Below, in pieces: positions 43,889-51,426 of a DNA stretch of 64,000 nt. The stretch lies in IMG/VR virus record IMGVR_UViG_3300027749_000066, positions 1 to 64,000 of that record, one strand, 5' to 3'. Origin of the DNA: a virus. The position numbers and the translations under genes are program-made. The notes under the pieces were generated by a model. It made no database searches. It worked only from the letters and a program-made list of their open reading frames with translations, and was not told where the DNA came from. Within the stretch, counting starts at the first letter, position 1. Every line of letters begins with the position of its first letter.

Positions 43889-44831
43889 GGGTGGAGAGAA
43901 GATTCCGAAGCCGGATATCATTCCGACTCCTTCGTTTGGTTTGAATTATATTTTGGGTGGTGGTTTGTGGACCGGACGTTATCATATTGTTTGGGGTAAT
44001 CCTCAGGCTGGTAAGTCTACACTTTGTTTTCATGCTGCTGCTGAGGCTCAGAAGCTTGGTTATACTCCGGTGATTGTTGATGCTGAGGGTTCGTCTACTG
44101 ATGAGTGGATGGAGCATTGTGGTATTGATATCAGCAATCGTATTGTGATTCGTTCTACTATTCTTGAGGATATTTTGAATGTGATCATGCCAATGTTTCG
44201 GGAGAAGGATTCGAAGTATTTCTTTATTTTTGATTCGATCAATACGATTGTGATGGAGCAGTTCTATAAGAACGATGATGGTATGGGTGGTATTGGCATC
44301 TATGCTCGCTCTCAGGGTGTTCTGATCCAGAAGGTTGCTGATGAACTTATTTCGGGGGTGAATCATTGTGTGGTGTTTATTGCACAGCAGACGATTGCTG
44401 CGAAGGGTCAGTATTTTGTTACTCAGGGTAAGTATGGTAATGCTGCGTATCATTGGGCTACTAATATTGTTCGTCTTAATGCTGGTGATGCTTCTGCTGA
44501 TGTGGACCGTGATAGCGATGAGCGTATTACCTCCCGCAAGGTGACTTGGCGTATTGATAAGTCTAAGCAGAAGTCTATTCAGGGTACGAAGGGTGATTAT
44601 TGGTTTTCTCCGGAGTCTGCTCATATTGATTTGAAGCGTGAGGCGTTCCATATTGCTGTGCGTCATGGTTTGATCAATAAAAAGGGCGCTTGGTTTGAGT
44701 GGAATGGTGAGAGTTATCATGGGGCTGAGAAGCTTGTGAATGCTTTGTCTGATGATGATATGAAGCTTATCTTGGGTCAGTTGAATGAACTTACATTGAG
44801 TTTTGATAGCGAAGATATTGTTGATGACTGA
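43875..44831 (+). CDS. recA-like: RecA-like recombinase/ATPase
   Basis: About 318 aa. Recognisable RecA coding runs upstream of the first standard start (TTG 43941): residues such as I-P-T-P-S-F-G-L-N-Y-I-L-G-G-G are in frame, back to at least 43875. No ATG, GTG or TTG exists between the frame's last stop (43812) and 43941. An ATT at 43875 follows AAGAGGG by 8 nt and is my best start guess. Walker A is G-N-P-Q-A-G-K-S-T; Walker B region F-F-I-F-D-S-I-N; then I-A-Q-Q-T loop. Promotes strand exchange in phage recombination. Confidence 0.82.
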   Translation: MLVIKGGEKIPKPDIIPTPSFGLNYILGGGLWTGRYHIVWGNPQAGKSTLCFHAAAEAQKLGYTPVIVDAEGSSTDEWMEHCGIDISNRIVIRSTILEDILNVIMPMFREKDSKYFFIFDSINTIVMEQFYKNDDGMGGIGIYARSQGVLIQKVADELISGVNHCVVFIAQQTIAAKGQYFVTQGKYGNAAYHWATNIVRLNAGDASADVDRDSDERITSRKVTWRIDKSKQKSIQGTKGDYWFSPESAHIDLKREAFHIAVRHGLINKKGAWFEWNGESYHGAEKLVNALSDDDMKLILGQLNELTLSFDSEDIVDD

Positions 44832-45111
44832 TTGGAATCGTAGGGAGAAGCGTTCTGCTCGTAAGGATGGGGCGACTGTTGTTGCTAACTCTGGGCGAGG
44901 TTTTCGTAAGGGTGATGCTGTTCTTGATGATTGGCTTGTTGATTATAAGCATAATGAGTTGACTTTTACTTTGAAGTCTTCTGCTTGGGCTAAGCATTCT
45001 AAGGATGCTTGGAATGAGGGTCAGAAGAAGCCGTTGATTAAAGTTATTTATGGTGATGGCCGTTCTGTTGCGATTATAGATTGGGATGATTTTCTTGAGC
45101 TTAAAGGATAA
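44824..45111 (+). CDS. PD-(D/E)XK Holliday-junction resolvase-like nuclease
   Basis: 95 aa from ATG 44824, overlapping RecA by 8 nt. V-V-A-N-S-G-R-G, then G-D-A-V-L-D-D-W-L-V-D-Y-K-H-N gives the D...(D/E)-x-K nuclease core, followed by W-A-K-H-S-K-D-A and a closing beta strand. Small archaeal Hjc-like and phage resolvases have the same arrangement. Probably resolves branched DNA made by RecA. Confidence 0.6.
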   Translation: MTDWNRREKRSARKDGATVVANSGRGFRKGDAVLDDWLVDYKHNELTFTLKSSAWAKHSKDAWNEGQKKPLIKVIYGDGRSVAIIDWDDFLELKG

Positions 45112-45367
45112 TGTTCAAAGATTTATTGCAATCAAGGAAACTACTTGTGTTTATCAGGAGTATGAGGATGGAGATGAGTGTGGCAATATTACTGTTAGAG
45201 CTTTAAATATGCCTTTTGAGGTTCCGCCGATGCCTTTGTGTTATGTTCATGCATATGAGTTTCGTGATTGGACCAATGATGATACGGTTAGAGAGTTTGT
45301 TGCTATAATGACAGAGGACGATGTTTTGAAAGATTTTTTGGAGAAATTTAATGACGATAGCAAGTAG
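45086..45367 (+). CDS. Unknown protein between resolvase and Cas4-like genes
   Basis: 93 aa if ATG 45086 is used (TTG 45095 also possible), overlapping the resolvase by 26 nt. Beta-rich with C-V-Y-Q-E-Y and M-P-F-E-V-P-P-M-P-L-C-Y. The downstream half is acidic. The start is uncertain because the best ribosome site (AAAGGA) precedes an out-of-frame ATG at 45111. Confidence 0.5.
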   Translation: MIFLSLKDNVQRFIAIKETTCVYQEYEDGDECGNITVRALNMPFEVPPMPLCYVHAYEFRDWTNDDTVREFVAIMTEDDVLKDFLEKFNDDSK

Positions 45368-45713
45368 TAGAGCAATGAGTGAAGGTAATGTTGAGGTTGA
45401 TCTTGATGAGATCGCCGGGGCTTTGAGTGCGGAAGAGTTCGCTGAGTTCTCTATTTGTATGGAGATTGTCCAGCGTATTCTTGATCGTCCTCAGGCTATG
45501 ATGGGTTCTGAGGCTCTTGTGGCTGCAGCGAAGCTGGCTGCTTTGAGAACTAAACTTGGTGCAAGAGCGCAGTATTATAAGACTAGTGATAAGTCTATTA
45601 TTCAACGTCGTCGCAAGGATCTTCTTATGCTTATGTTTACTGCTCTTGAGGAGAATATTAATACTCTCAAGTTACTTGGTAAGATTGAGGGTTCGATGAG
45701 TGGTGTTCGATGA
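45351..45713 (+). CDS. Unknown helical protein
   Basis: 120 aa, GGAGAAA upstream. Nearly all helical: E-F-A-E-F-S-I-C-M-E-I-V-Q-R-I-L, then A-A-K-L-A-A-L-R-T-K-L-G and a basic I-I-Q-R-R-R-K-D. Coupled to the Cas4-like gene by a 4-nt overlap, so probably a partner in DNA processing. No family recognised. Confidence 0.55.
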   Translation: MTIASSRAMSEGNVEVDLDEIAGALSAEEFAEFSICMEIVQRILDRPQAMMGSEALVAAAKLAALRTKLGARAQYYKTSDKSIIQRRRKDLLMLMFTALEENINTLKLLGKIEGSMSGVR

Positions 45714-46492
45714 AGAATCTTGTTGGTAAGTTGAAGGTTCAGCAACCTGAGAAGAAGGTTGTCAAGAAGACTGAGGGTACTGTTACTCCTGCTGATGTTC
45801 TTGATCTTGAGAAGTCTTTGGTTGATGCTATTGATGCGAAACTTGAAGCTTCTAATGGGGTTCATTGGAAGCAAAGCGAGAGTTTTGCTCCTTCTAATAC
45901 GAATCCTTGTTCCCGGTTTGCTGTTTACCGTATGAGGGGTTATCAGCAGGAGACTACTATTCTTGGCCAGACTAGACGTATCTTTGATCTTGGTAATCGT
46001 GTTGAGGATGCTGTGGGAGATATGTTGAAGGATATTGGTGTCCTTATTGATTCTCAACTTCCTTTGGAGATTACTGATCCTGTCCCAATTAAGGGTTATA
46101 TTGACTTTCTGATTGACTGGGATGGCCCCAAGGTTGTTGAGTGTAAGTCAATTAATGAGGCAGGTTTTGCTTTTAGGAGTGCTTATCATAAGCCCAAGGA
46201 TGAGCATTTTCGTCAGTTGCAGTTCTATATGTATGGTATGAATCATGATTCTGGTTTTCTTTTTTATTATTCCAAGAATAACTCTGCCATTCTTCCTTTG
46301 TTAGTTAAGAGAGATAATGAATTTATTGAGTCCACGTTTAATAAATATAAGAAGATCTATGAAGTATTCAAAAATGGAGATCTTCCTGCTAGACCATATA
46401 AGCAGACTTCCCAGAATTGTCAACGCTGCGATGCTTCTGCTCATTGCTGGTCTGATAAAGAAGAAGGTGTAGCAGTTAATCTTAAGAAATAG
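45710..46492 (+). CDS. Cas4/RecB-like exonuclease with Fe-S cysteines
   Basis: 260 aa. An N-terminal Cys (N-P-C-S-R-F, about residue 66), then the helix G-N-R-V-E-D-A-V, G-Y-I-D-F-L-I-D, V-V-E-C-K-S-I (about 141-147, the E-x-K of the nuclease) and Q-L-Q-F-Y-M-Y. The C-terminal C-Q-R-C-D-A-S-A-H-C completes a four-Cys iron-sulfur site. Same plan as Cas4 and AddB-type exonucleases. Located with RecA and resolvases, so likely generates 3' single strands for recombination. Confidence 0.82.
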   Translation: MKNLVGKLKVQQPEKKVVKKTEGTVTPADVLDLEKSLVDAIDAKLEASNGVHWKQSESFAPSNTNPCSRFAVYRMRGYQQETTILGQTRRIFDLGNRVEDAVGDMLKDIGVLIDSQLPLEITDPVPIKGYIDFLIDWDGPKVVECKSINEAGFAFRSAYHKPKDEHFRQLQFYMYGMNHDSGFLFYYSKNNSAILPLLVKRDNEFIESTFNKYKKIYEVFKNGDLPARPYKQTSQNCQRCDASAHCWSDKEEGVAVNLKK

Positions 46493-46500
46493 ATATTATA

Positions 46501-46509
46501 TGATATACT
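46501..46509 (+). promoter_or_regulatory. Extended -10 promoter TGaTATACT, leaderless layout
   Basis: TG-A-TATACT ends exactly 7 nt before the ATG at 46517, and no purine-rich ribosome site occurs in the AT-only gap. The predicted start coincides with the start codon. Confidence 0.7.
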
Positions 46510-46516
46510 ATATAAT

Positions 46517-46831
46517 ATGATTCTTGAGCCTAAAATATGTGCTAATCCTGATTGTACTGAACTCTTTGAGCCTCAAGTTCATAATGCTATTTATTGTAGT
46601 GTTGAATGTCGTAAAGTTATTACTAATAAAAATGTTTTAGATCGTTATTATGAAAATAAAGAACGAAAAGCAAATAAAAAAAGAATTTGTAAAAACAAAG
46701 ATTGTTTTACAATTTTATCTACTTATAACATAGAAACTATATGTGAAGCCTGCAAGACTGAACGTCTAATAAAAAGATTATCTTCTTGGGGTTGGGATGA
46801 AGAGAAGTTAAGAGAGGACTGGAGCTTTTAA
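46517..46831 (+). CDS. Double zinc-finger protein, leaderless start
   Basis: 104 aa. Two treble-clef-like clusters: C-A-N-P-D-C ... Y-C-S-V-E-C (residues about 8-31) and C-K-N-K-D-C ... I-C-E-A-C (about 58-79), the first like the FCS/MYM finger. Very basic linker. Likely DNA-binding. Sits just before the RuvC-like gene and overlaps its ATG by 1 nt. Confidence 0.65.
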   Translation: MILEPKICANPDCTELFEPQVHNAIYCSVECRKVITNKNVLDRYYENKERKANKKRICKNKDCFTILSTYNIETICEACKTERLIKRLSSWGWDEEKLREDWSF

Positions 46832-47430
46832 TGAGCCTAGTCAGAACTTTAAAAATTAAACATCTTAAGTCAACTACTGTAGTTGGTATTGATGCTTCGT
46901 CTACAGTTATTGCTTTTGCTATTATTGAACAACGTCCAGATAAAGTTAATCTTATTAAGACAAGTAAAATTAATCTTGGCAATTTTTCAATGAATCAAAA
47001 ACTAAAGATTATCTCTTCATCTGTTTCTAAAATTTTTGGTATCTATGCTATAGATCATGTTTTTGTTGAGCAACCTATTTATATACAAAATCCTGCTACT
47101 AGTAGAATTCTTTCTCAAGTTTCAGGTCATCTGCTGGGAGAATGCCTTAAAGAATGTGATAGTGTCTCAGAGGTAACTATTGCTAATTGGAAAAGTTATA
47201 TAGGATATAAGAATGTTAGTAAAGCTGAGAAAGATTCTTGGACAAAGCAATTTGGCGAAAAAGAATCAAAAAAGATGGCGGCGTTTGAAAGAAAACAAAG
47301 AACTATTAATATCATCCATAGAAAAATTCCAGATATAAATTATCTTAATGATAATGATATTTGTGATGCAATTGGTATTGCTCTTTATGGACTTGATAAA
47401 GTAAATAAAGGAGAACTAGATGCCTCTTGA
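46831..47430 (+). CDS. ruvC-like: RuvC-like Holliday junction resolvase
   Basis: 199 aa. RNase-H-fold motifs: V-G-I-D-A-S-S-T (first Asp near 20), V-F-V-E-Q-P-I (Glu), and D-N-D-I-C-D-A-I-G-I-A near the C-terminus (last Asp). This is the RuvC catalytic set. The second resolvase-type gene in the recombination cluster; may debranch concatemers before packaging. Confidence 0.8.
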   Translation: MSLVRTLKIKHLKSTTVVGIDASSTVIAFAIIEQRPDKVNLIKTSKINLGNFSMNQKLKIISSSVSKIFGIYAIDHVFVEQPIYIQNPATSRILSQVSGHLLGECLKECDSVSEVTIANWKSYIGYKNVSKAEKDSWTKQFGEKESKKMAAFERKQRTINIIHRKIPDINYLNDNDICDAIGIALYGLDKVNKGELDAS

Positions 47431-47716
47431 ACCGTATAAACAAAAAGATTGGTTATATTATCATTATGTTCAAAAAAGAATGAACCTTAAAGATATGGTT
47501 GTTCTTCTTGAACAAAAGTATAATATTAAAATTAGTCATCAGGCTATTTATAACTGGCTAGTTAAATATGATCTTTTGAAATATAGAGGTAAGGGTAGGA
47601 AAATTGGCGCAAATCTTCAGGGCAAGAAAAAATCCAGCGCAATGGGGAAACGTCCTGATAGGATTCGTGAGGAGCGAATGAGAGCCTTAGCGAGAGCTAA
47701 GAAGAAAAAAAGATAG
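47420..47716 (+). CDS. Basic helix-turn-helix protein
   Basis: 98 aa, overlapping RuvC by 11 nt. A helix-turn-helix of resolvase/transposase type (M-V-V-L-L-E-Q-K-Y-N-I-K-I-S-H-Q-A-I-Y-N-W-L) and a long lysine/arginine-rich tail. Probably binds DNA; a role in terminase recognition or regulation is possible. Confidence 0.6.
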   Translation: MPLEPYKQKDWLYYHYVQKRMNLKDMVVLLEQKYNIKISHQAIYNWLVKYDLLKYRGKGRKIGANLQGKKKSSAMGKRPDRIREERMRALARAKKKKR

Positions 47717-47728
47717 ACTTATATTCTG

Positions 47729-48106
47729 ATGGATGAAGAATATTTATTTTTTGAAGAAGATGACAGAGTACGAGATTTAGTTGTTCCTCCGTATTCTGAA
47801 GTACAAAAAATTCTTTTTGGTATATCATATTTTTTTGCAAATATTTGGAATAACACTATGTTAGATATTGCTAATCATGGTTATACTATAGTTGATAAAG
47901 AATTGACACCCATGATGATGTTCGATGCCATTGATGCTGGTATAATAATGCCTATCTATGTGCAAAGTCCGGAAAATGCTGATAGAATGATTTTCAAGTT
48001 CTGGAATCCATTGGAACAAATTTATTGTGATATTGATGAAATGGACTTGGAAGACTTTTATTGGTTTACTGTAATATTAAATAATGGAATTTGGAGTTAT
48101 AACTAA
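47729..48106 (+). CDS. Unknown protein
   Basis: 125 aa, acidic N-terminus (D-E-E-Y-L-F-F-E-E-D-D) and aromatic, Met-rich body (W-N-N-T-M-L-D-I-A-N-H-G). No motif recognised. No ribosome site is evident. Last codon overlaps the next ATG. Confidence 0.5.
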   Translation: MDEEYLFFEEDDRVRDLVVPPYSEVQKILFGISYFFANIWNNTMLDIANHGYTIVDKELTPMMMFDAIDAGIIMPIYVQSPENADRMIFKFWNPLEQIYCDIDEMDLEDFYWFTVILNNGIWSYN

Positions 48107-48429
48107 TGTCTAATACGACTAAAGATGCGTTCAGAATTGTAGAGAAAGAGTTAAGTAAGTTTTGCTCTTATGATAATGTTAAATCTGTCTTGTCTAAATA
48201 TATGATTGGGAAATATGATCCCGAACTTGTTGAGAAGCTTCTTGTAATTCTTGGTACAGAATTTCGTCATAATCTTGAAAGACTTACGTCGAATCTTCCT
48301 GATGATAATGTTGAGGCTGCTGCTGTTGTAAGCAGAAAAGCAGCGAATAAGCGTGGACGCCCTAGGAAGAATGACTTACAGATTGAAGCTGCTGATGATT
48401 TTGATTTTGATGATGTCAAAGAAGACTAA
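48106..48429 (+). CDS. AT-hook protein upstream of terminase
   Basis: 107 aa. An N-terminal helical part (E-K-E-L-S-K-F-C-S-Y-D-N-V-K-S-V-L) is followed near residues 81-91 by K-R-G-R-P-R-K-N-D, a canonical AT-hook for AT-rich minor grooves, and an acidic tail. Perhaps guides packaging or silences AT-rich DNA. Confidence 0.55.
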   Translation: MSNTTKDAFRIVEKELSKFCSYDNVKSVLSKYMIGKYDPELVEKLLVILGTEFRHNLERLTSNLPDDNVEAAAVVSRKAANKRGRPRKNDLQIEAADDFDFDDVKED

Positions 48430-48436
48430 TCATATA

Positions 48437-48445
48437 TGGTATAAT
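48437..48445 (+). promoter_or_regulatory. Extended -10 promoter TGgTATAAT, leaderless layout
   Basis: TG-G-TATAAT ends 7 nt before the ATG at 48453, the same spacing as at 46501. No ribosome site lies between. Confidence 0.7.
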
Positions 48446-48452
48446 TGTTACT

Positions 48453-49052
48453 ATGGCCAATAAATTAGAGAAATCAGATAATATATTTGACAAAGCAAAA
48501 AAGGTTGAGCAAGTTGGTTTGCTTAATCTTAAAGGCTATTCTAATTCGGATATTGCTGAACTTGAAAATATTTCTGTTCAGACTGTTAGGGAGTACGTTT
48601 CTCAGTATAAAATTTATCTTGAGAGTACTGCCGAGAATGACCCTTATTTCTTAGAAAAAGTTCAGTATAATACTGTCAAGGCTTTGGCTGAATTTGATGA
48701 GATTTCTAAGGAAGCTTGGGAGACTGTTGAAATTGCCACTAGAGAGGGAATGGTTTCTGGTAGAAATCAAGCCCTCAAACTTTGTTTAGATATTGCTACT
48801 AAAAAAGCACAACTTCATCAACTCATGGGTGGTACTAAAACAGATGGCGAATATATTGCAAGAATGCAAAAAGCCGAAACTGTTAATCAAATTATCTCTA
48901 AGGTTATTAGAGATGTTATTGCTAATTGCGATGACTGCAAAGCGAAGGCTTCGCCTATGCTTCGTGAGGCTTTCTCTATGATGGATTCAGAGTCTGCTGA
49001 CGATACCGAAGATATTGTTGAGGTATATGAAGATGCAGAAATTATTGATTAG
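48453..49052 (+). CDS. terS: Terminase small subunit
   Basis: 199 aa from a probable leaderless mRNA. N-terminal helix-turn-helix (L-N-L-K-G-Y-S-N-S-D-I-A-E-L-E-N-I-S-V-Q-T-V) followed by a long helical oligomerisation region and an acidic C-terminus. It is the only helix-turn-helix protein close upstream of terminase large. Binds packaging sites on the concatemer. Confidence 0.7.
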   Translation: MANKLEKSDNIFDKAKKVEQVGLLNLKGYSNSDIAELENISVQTVREYVSQYKIYLESTAENDPYFLEKVQYNTVKALAEFDEISKEAWETVEIATREGMVSGRNQALKLCLDIATKKAQLHQLMGGTKTDGEYIARMQKAETVNQIISKVIRDVIANCDDCKAKASPMLREAFSMMDSESADDTEDIVEVYEDAEIID

Positions 49053-49350
49053 AAAGTTTCCCGAAAAATCCACAGCGGCATGGTGTTTTATTGGATTTTT
49101 TATTTTAATTTATGATGTTATTGCATTGCTTTTAAATGATTCTTCCAAAGAGAAGAAAGATTTTTATGAAACACTTTCTGATGGTTGTTGGCGTGGTATT
49201 GAACATTCAATTTTTCGATGGCCAATTTGGTTATTTATCTTTACAATTGCTAAACATTTAGCTGCTCCAGATTTTTTTCGTAAATATGATCCAATAAAAA
49301 TTGTTGGAATATTTGTAAGATATTTAAAGAAAAGTGTTAATAATGGGTGA
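49033..49350 (+). CDS. Two-helix membrane protein within the terminase cluster
   Basis: 105 aa from ATG 49033 (GAGG upstream), overlapping the small terminase by 20 nt and the large one by 8 nt. Two hydrophobic spans: about 14-33 (W-C-F-I-G-F-F-I-L-I-Y-D-V-I-A) and about 64-80 (W-P-I-W-L-F-I-F-T-I-A). Basic elsewhere. Could be a second holin or a membrane-active exclusion protein. Role unknown. Confidence 0.55.
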   Translation: MQKLLIRKFPEKSTAAWCFIGFFILIYDVIALLLNDSSKEKKDFYETLSDGCWRGIEHSIFRWPIWLFIFTIAKHLAAPDFFRKYDPIKIVGIFVRYLKKSVNNG

Positions 49351-51127
49351 TGATTTTTTTGGAACAAATTTAGATCTTAATGATTTTGAAAAACTTCTTA
49401 AGAATGAAGATCTTCTTGAGGAGCCTGTATCATTAGAGAAGTTTGTTACTGATAAACATTATCTCGGTCTTCCTCCTTTAAGTGAGATTCAACTTGAGAT
49501 TGGCAAAAGAATTACTCAAATTTTTAAACCAGAAACTCTTGTTCAACTTATGGGTGAAGAGCAAGGGTTGGAATATTATCACAACTACACTGTCAATGAA
49601 GTTATTTGTCAGTTAGGAAAAGGTTCAGGTAAAGATCACGTTTCACGCGTGTCTCTTGCTTATATTGCCTATCTGCTTCATTGTCTTAGAGATCCTCTTG
49701 ATTACTTTGGCAAAGCTGCTGGTGTTTATATTGATCTTGTCAACCTTGCTGTTAACGCAAAACAGGCGCAACAGGTTTTCTTTGATCCTTTAAAGAATCT
49801 TCTCTTAGCTTCTCCGTGGGCTAATGAGGTTGGTTTTGAACCTAGAGTTCAGGAGATCTTTTGGTTTAGTCGTCCTGTTCGAATGTTCTCCGGTCACTCT
49901 GAGGCTGAAGGCTGGGAGGGCTATGAAGTTCTTATTGTTGTTCTTGATGAGATCTCAGCATTCAAAACTGATAATGAACTTAAGGGCCAACTTCGCAATA
50001 AGGGTTCTGCTTCAGAAATTTATGACATGGCTCGAGCTTCTATTACTTCTCGCTTTCCAAGTGTTGGAAAAGTTGTTCTTCTTTCTTTCCCTAGATTCAA
50101 AGGAGACTTTATTCAGCAAAGATATAAGTCAGTTATTGACGATTTAATTGAGCATGGTGGAGTTATGCTTGATGAGAAAGTGGGGAACCGTGGAGGCTAT
50201 AGAGAGGCCACTTCGTGGTGCTTAAAAGCTGCAACGTGGGAAGTAAATCCCACTCGTCACCGTGAAGAGTTTGAGAATGAGTTTCGGCGTGATCCTATTA
50301 TGGCTCGCGCTCGTTTTGCTTGTGAGCCTCCTGAAATGGTTGATGCTTATTTTCGTGATCCCGAGTCTGTTCGTAATGCATTTAGATTTAAAGAAGATCC
50401 TCTTGATAATGAAGGACATTACAAAGAGTGGTTTCTAGGCAAAGATCCTCATCCTAGGTACATTCATATCGATCTTGGTCTTAAACGAGATCGTGCTGCT
50501 CTTTGTATGGTTCACTCTCCGGGTCTTAAGAAGATTAAGACTATGGGTGGTGTTGAAAATCTTCCTATTATTGAGATGGATTATTTGCAAAGTTGGAAGG
50601 CCGAAGATAACTCTGAGATTCCTTTTTCAGAGATTCGTTCTACTATTACAGATCTTACAAAAAGGTTTACTGTTGTATCTGTGACGTTTGATCAATGGAA
50701 CTCTGCTGATATGATTCAATCATTGAGAGCTATTGGAGTTAATGCTGATCTGCATACTGTTGCTAAAAAAGATTATGATACTCTTTCTACCACAATTTAC
50801 GATGGACGTTTCCGTGGTTATTGGAATAATATTGTTGTTGAGGATGAGCTTTTGAAATTAAAACTTATCAATAATACTAAGGTTGATCATCCTTCATCGG
50901 GGTCTAAAGATTTAGCTGACTCTGTTGCTGGCGCTACTTTTATGTGTATGACTAATCTTAGTACAGAATTTGAGTTTGATATAGAGATATTAGATGAGAC
51001 TAATTATACATTACTAGAGTCTGAAAATGATACTCATATTGTCGATATGATTTCCAGAAATTTTAAAGAAAATGGGAAGCCAAAGCAATTGCCAGAAGAT
51101 ATTTCTGATTGGCTTGAGATAATATAA
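49343..51127 (+). CDS. terL: Terminase large subunit
   Basis: 594 aa. ATPase: Walker A Q-L-G-K-G-S-G-K-D (Gly92-Asp98), Walker B V-L-I-V-V-L-D-E-I-S. Nuclease: Y-I-H-I-D-L-G-L-K-R-D (first Asp), V-S-V-T-F-D-Q-W-N-S (second) and K-D-L-A-D-S-V-A-G-A (third), the RNase-H-like acidic triad. Drives DNA into the capsid and cuts the concatemer. Located after replication genes rather than next to the portal and capsid. Confidence 0.93.
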   Translation: MGDDFFGTNLDLNDFEKLLKNEDLLEEPVSLEKFVTDKHYLGLPPLSEIQLEIGKRITQIFKPETLVQLMGEEQGLEYYHNYTVNEVICQLGKGSGKDHVSRVSLAYIAYLLHCLRDPLDYFGKAAGVYIDLVNLAVNAKQAQQVFFDPLKNLLLASPWANEVGFEPRVQEIFWFSRPVRMFSGHSEAEGWEGYEVLIVVLDEISAFKTDNELKGQLRNKGSASEIYDMARASITSRFPSVGKVVLLSFPRFKGDFIQQRYKSVIDDLIEHGGVMLDEKVGNRGGYREATSWCLKAATWEVNPTRHREEFENEFRRDPIMARARFACEPPEMVDAYFRDPESVRNAFRFKEDPLDNEGHYKEWFLGKDPHPRYIHIDLGLKRDRAALCMVHSPGLKKIKTMGGVENLPIIEMDYLQSWKAEDNSEIPFSEIRSTITDLTKRFTVVSVTFDQWNSADMIQSLRAIGVNADLHTVAKKDYDTLSTTIYDGRFRGYWNNIVVEDELLKLKLINNTKVDHPSSGSKDLADSVAGATFMCMTNLSTEFEFDIEILDETNYTLLESENDTHIVDMISRNFKENGKPKQLPEDISDWLEII

Positions 51128-51137
51128 AAAGGAAAAA

Positions 51138-51407
51138 ATGAAAGATAAAGACTTGCTGCTTGCAAAGTGTAGAATTAATGCTGTACCAACTTCAATGTTT
51201 TTTGAAGATTTTGAAACTCTTTCTCTTAAAGATAAGAAAGAAGTTTTATCTTTGTGTAAAGATTGTGTAGTAAAAGATAAGTGTCTTGAAGACGCTTTAT
51301 CTCACAAGAATACTTATGGAGTTTGGGGTGGACAGTTCTTCAAGAAGGGTCGCCCTATGCGTGTCAGTATGACTGCGAAAAAGAAGGCGTCAAAGGCTCT
51401 CGCATAG
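51138..51407 (+). CDS. WhiB-like [4Fe-4S] transcription factor 2
   Basis: 89 aa. Cysteines 11, 40, 43 and 49 (C-x28-C-x2-C-x5-C) plus the canonical G-V-W-G-G turn (61-65) and a basic C-terminus (K-K-K-A-S-K). This is the more canonical of the two WhiB paralogues. Follows terminase large by 10 nt and has an AAGGAAA site. Confidence 0.9.
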   Translation: MKDKDLLLAKCRINAVPTSMFFEDFETLSLKDKKEVLSLCKDCVVKDKCLEDALSHKNTYGVWGGQFFKKGRPMRVSMTAKKKASKALA

Positions 51408-51426
51408 TATTGCAACTTTTTGTTGC

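Noticed and set aside
43839-44720. 293-codon minus-strand frame opposite the RecA gene (and a similar one at 42307-42972)
   Set aside because: The T/G-ending codon block leaves the complementary frames free of stops. The predicted proteins are Arg/Ile/Asn-rich repeats without recognisable domains.
45111-45206. 31-codon frame with a good AAAGGA site
   Set aside because: Too short, composition unlike a protein, and overlapped by a longer, better-looking frame starting at 45086.
45710-46492. Cas4 similarity as a sign of a CRISPR adaptation module
   Set aside because: No Cas1, Cas2 or repeat array is present; the gene sits in a RecA/resolvase cluster, so a recombination role is more likely.
47938-47946. 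TGgTATAAT extended -10 motif followed by ATG
   Set aside because: It lies inside the 47729 gene, the ATG is that gene's own in-frame Met codon, and no gene begins there. Probably chance from codons for Ala-Gly-Ile-Ile-Met.
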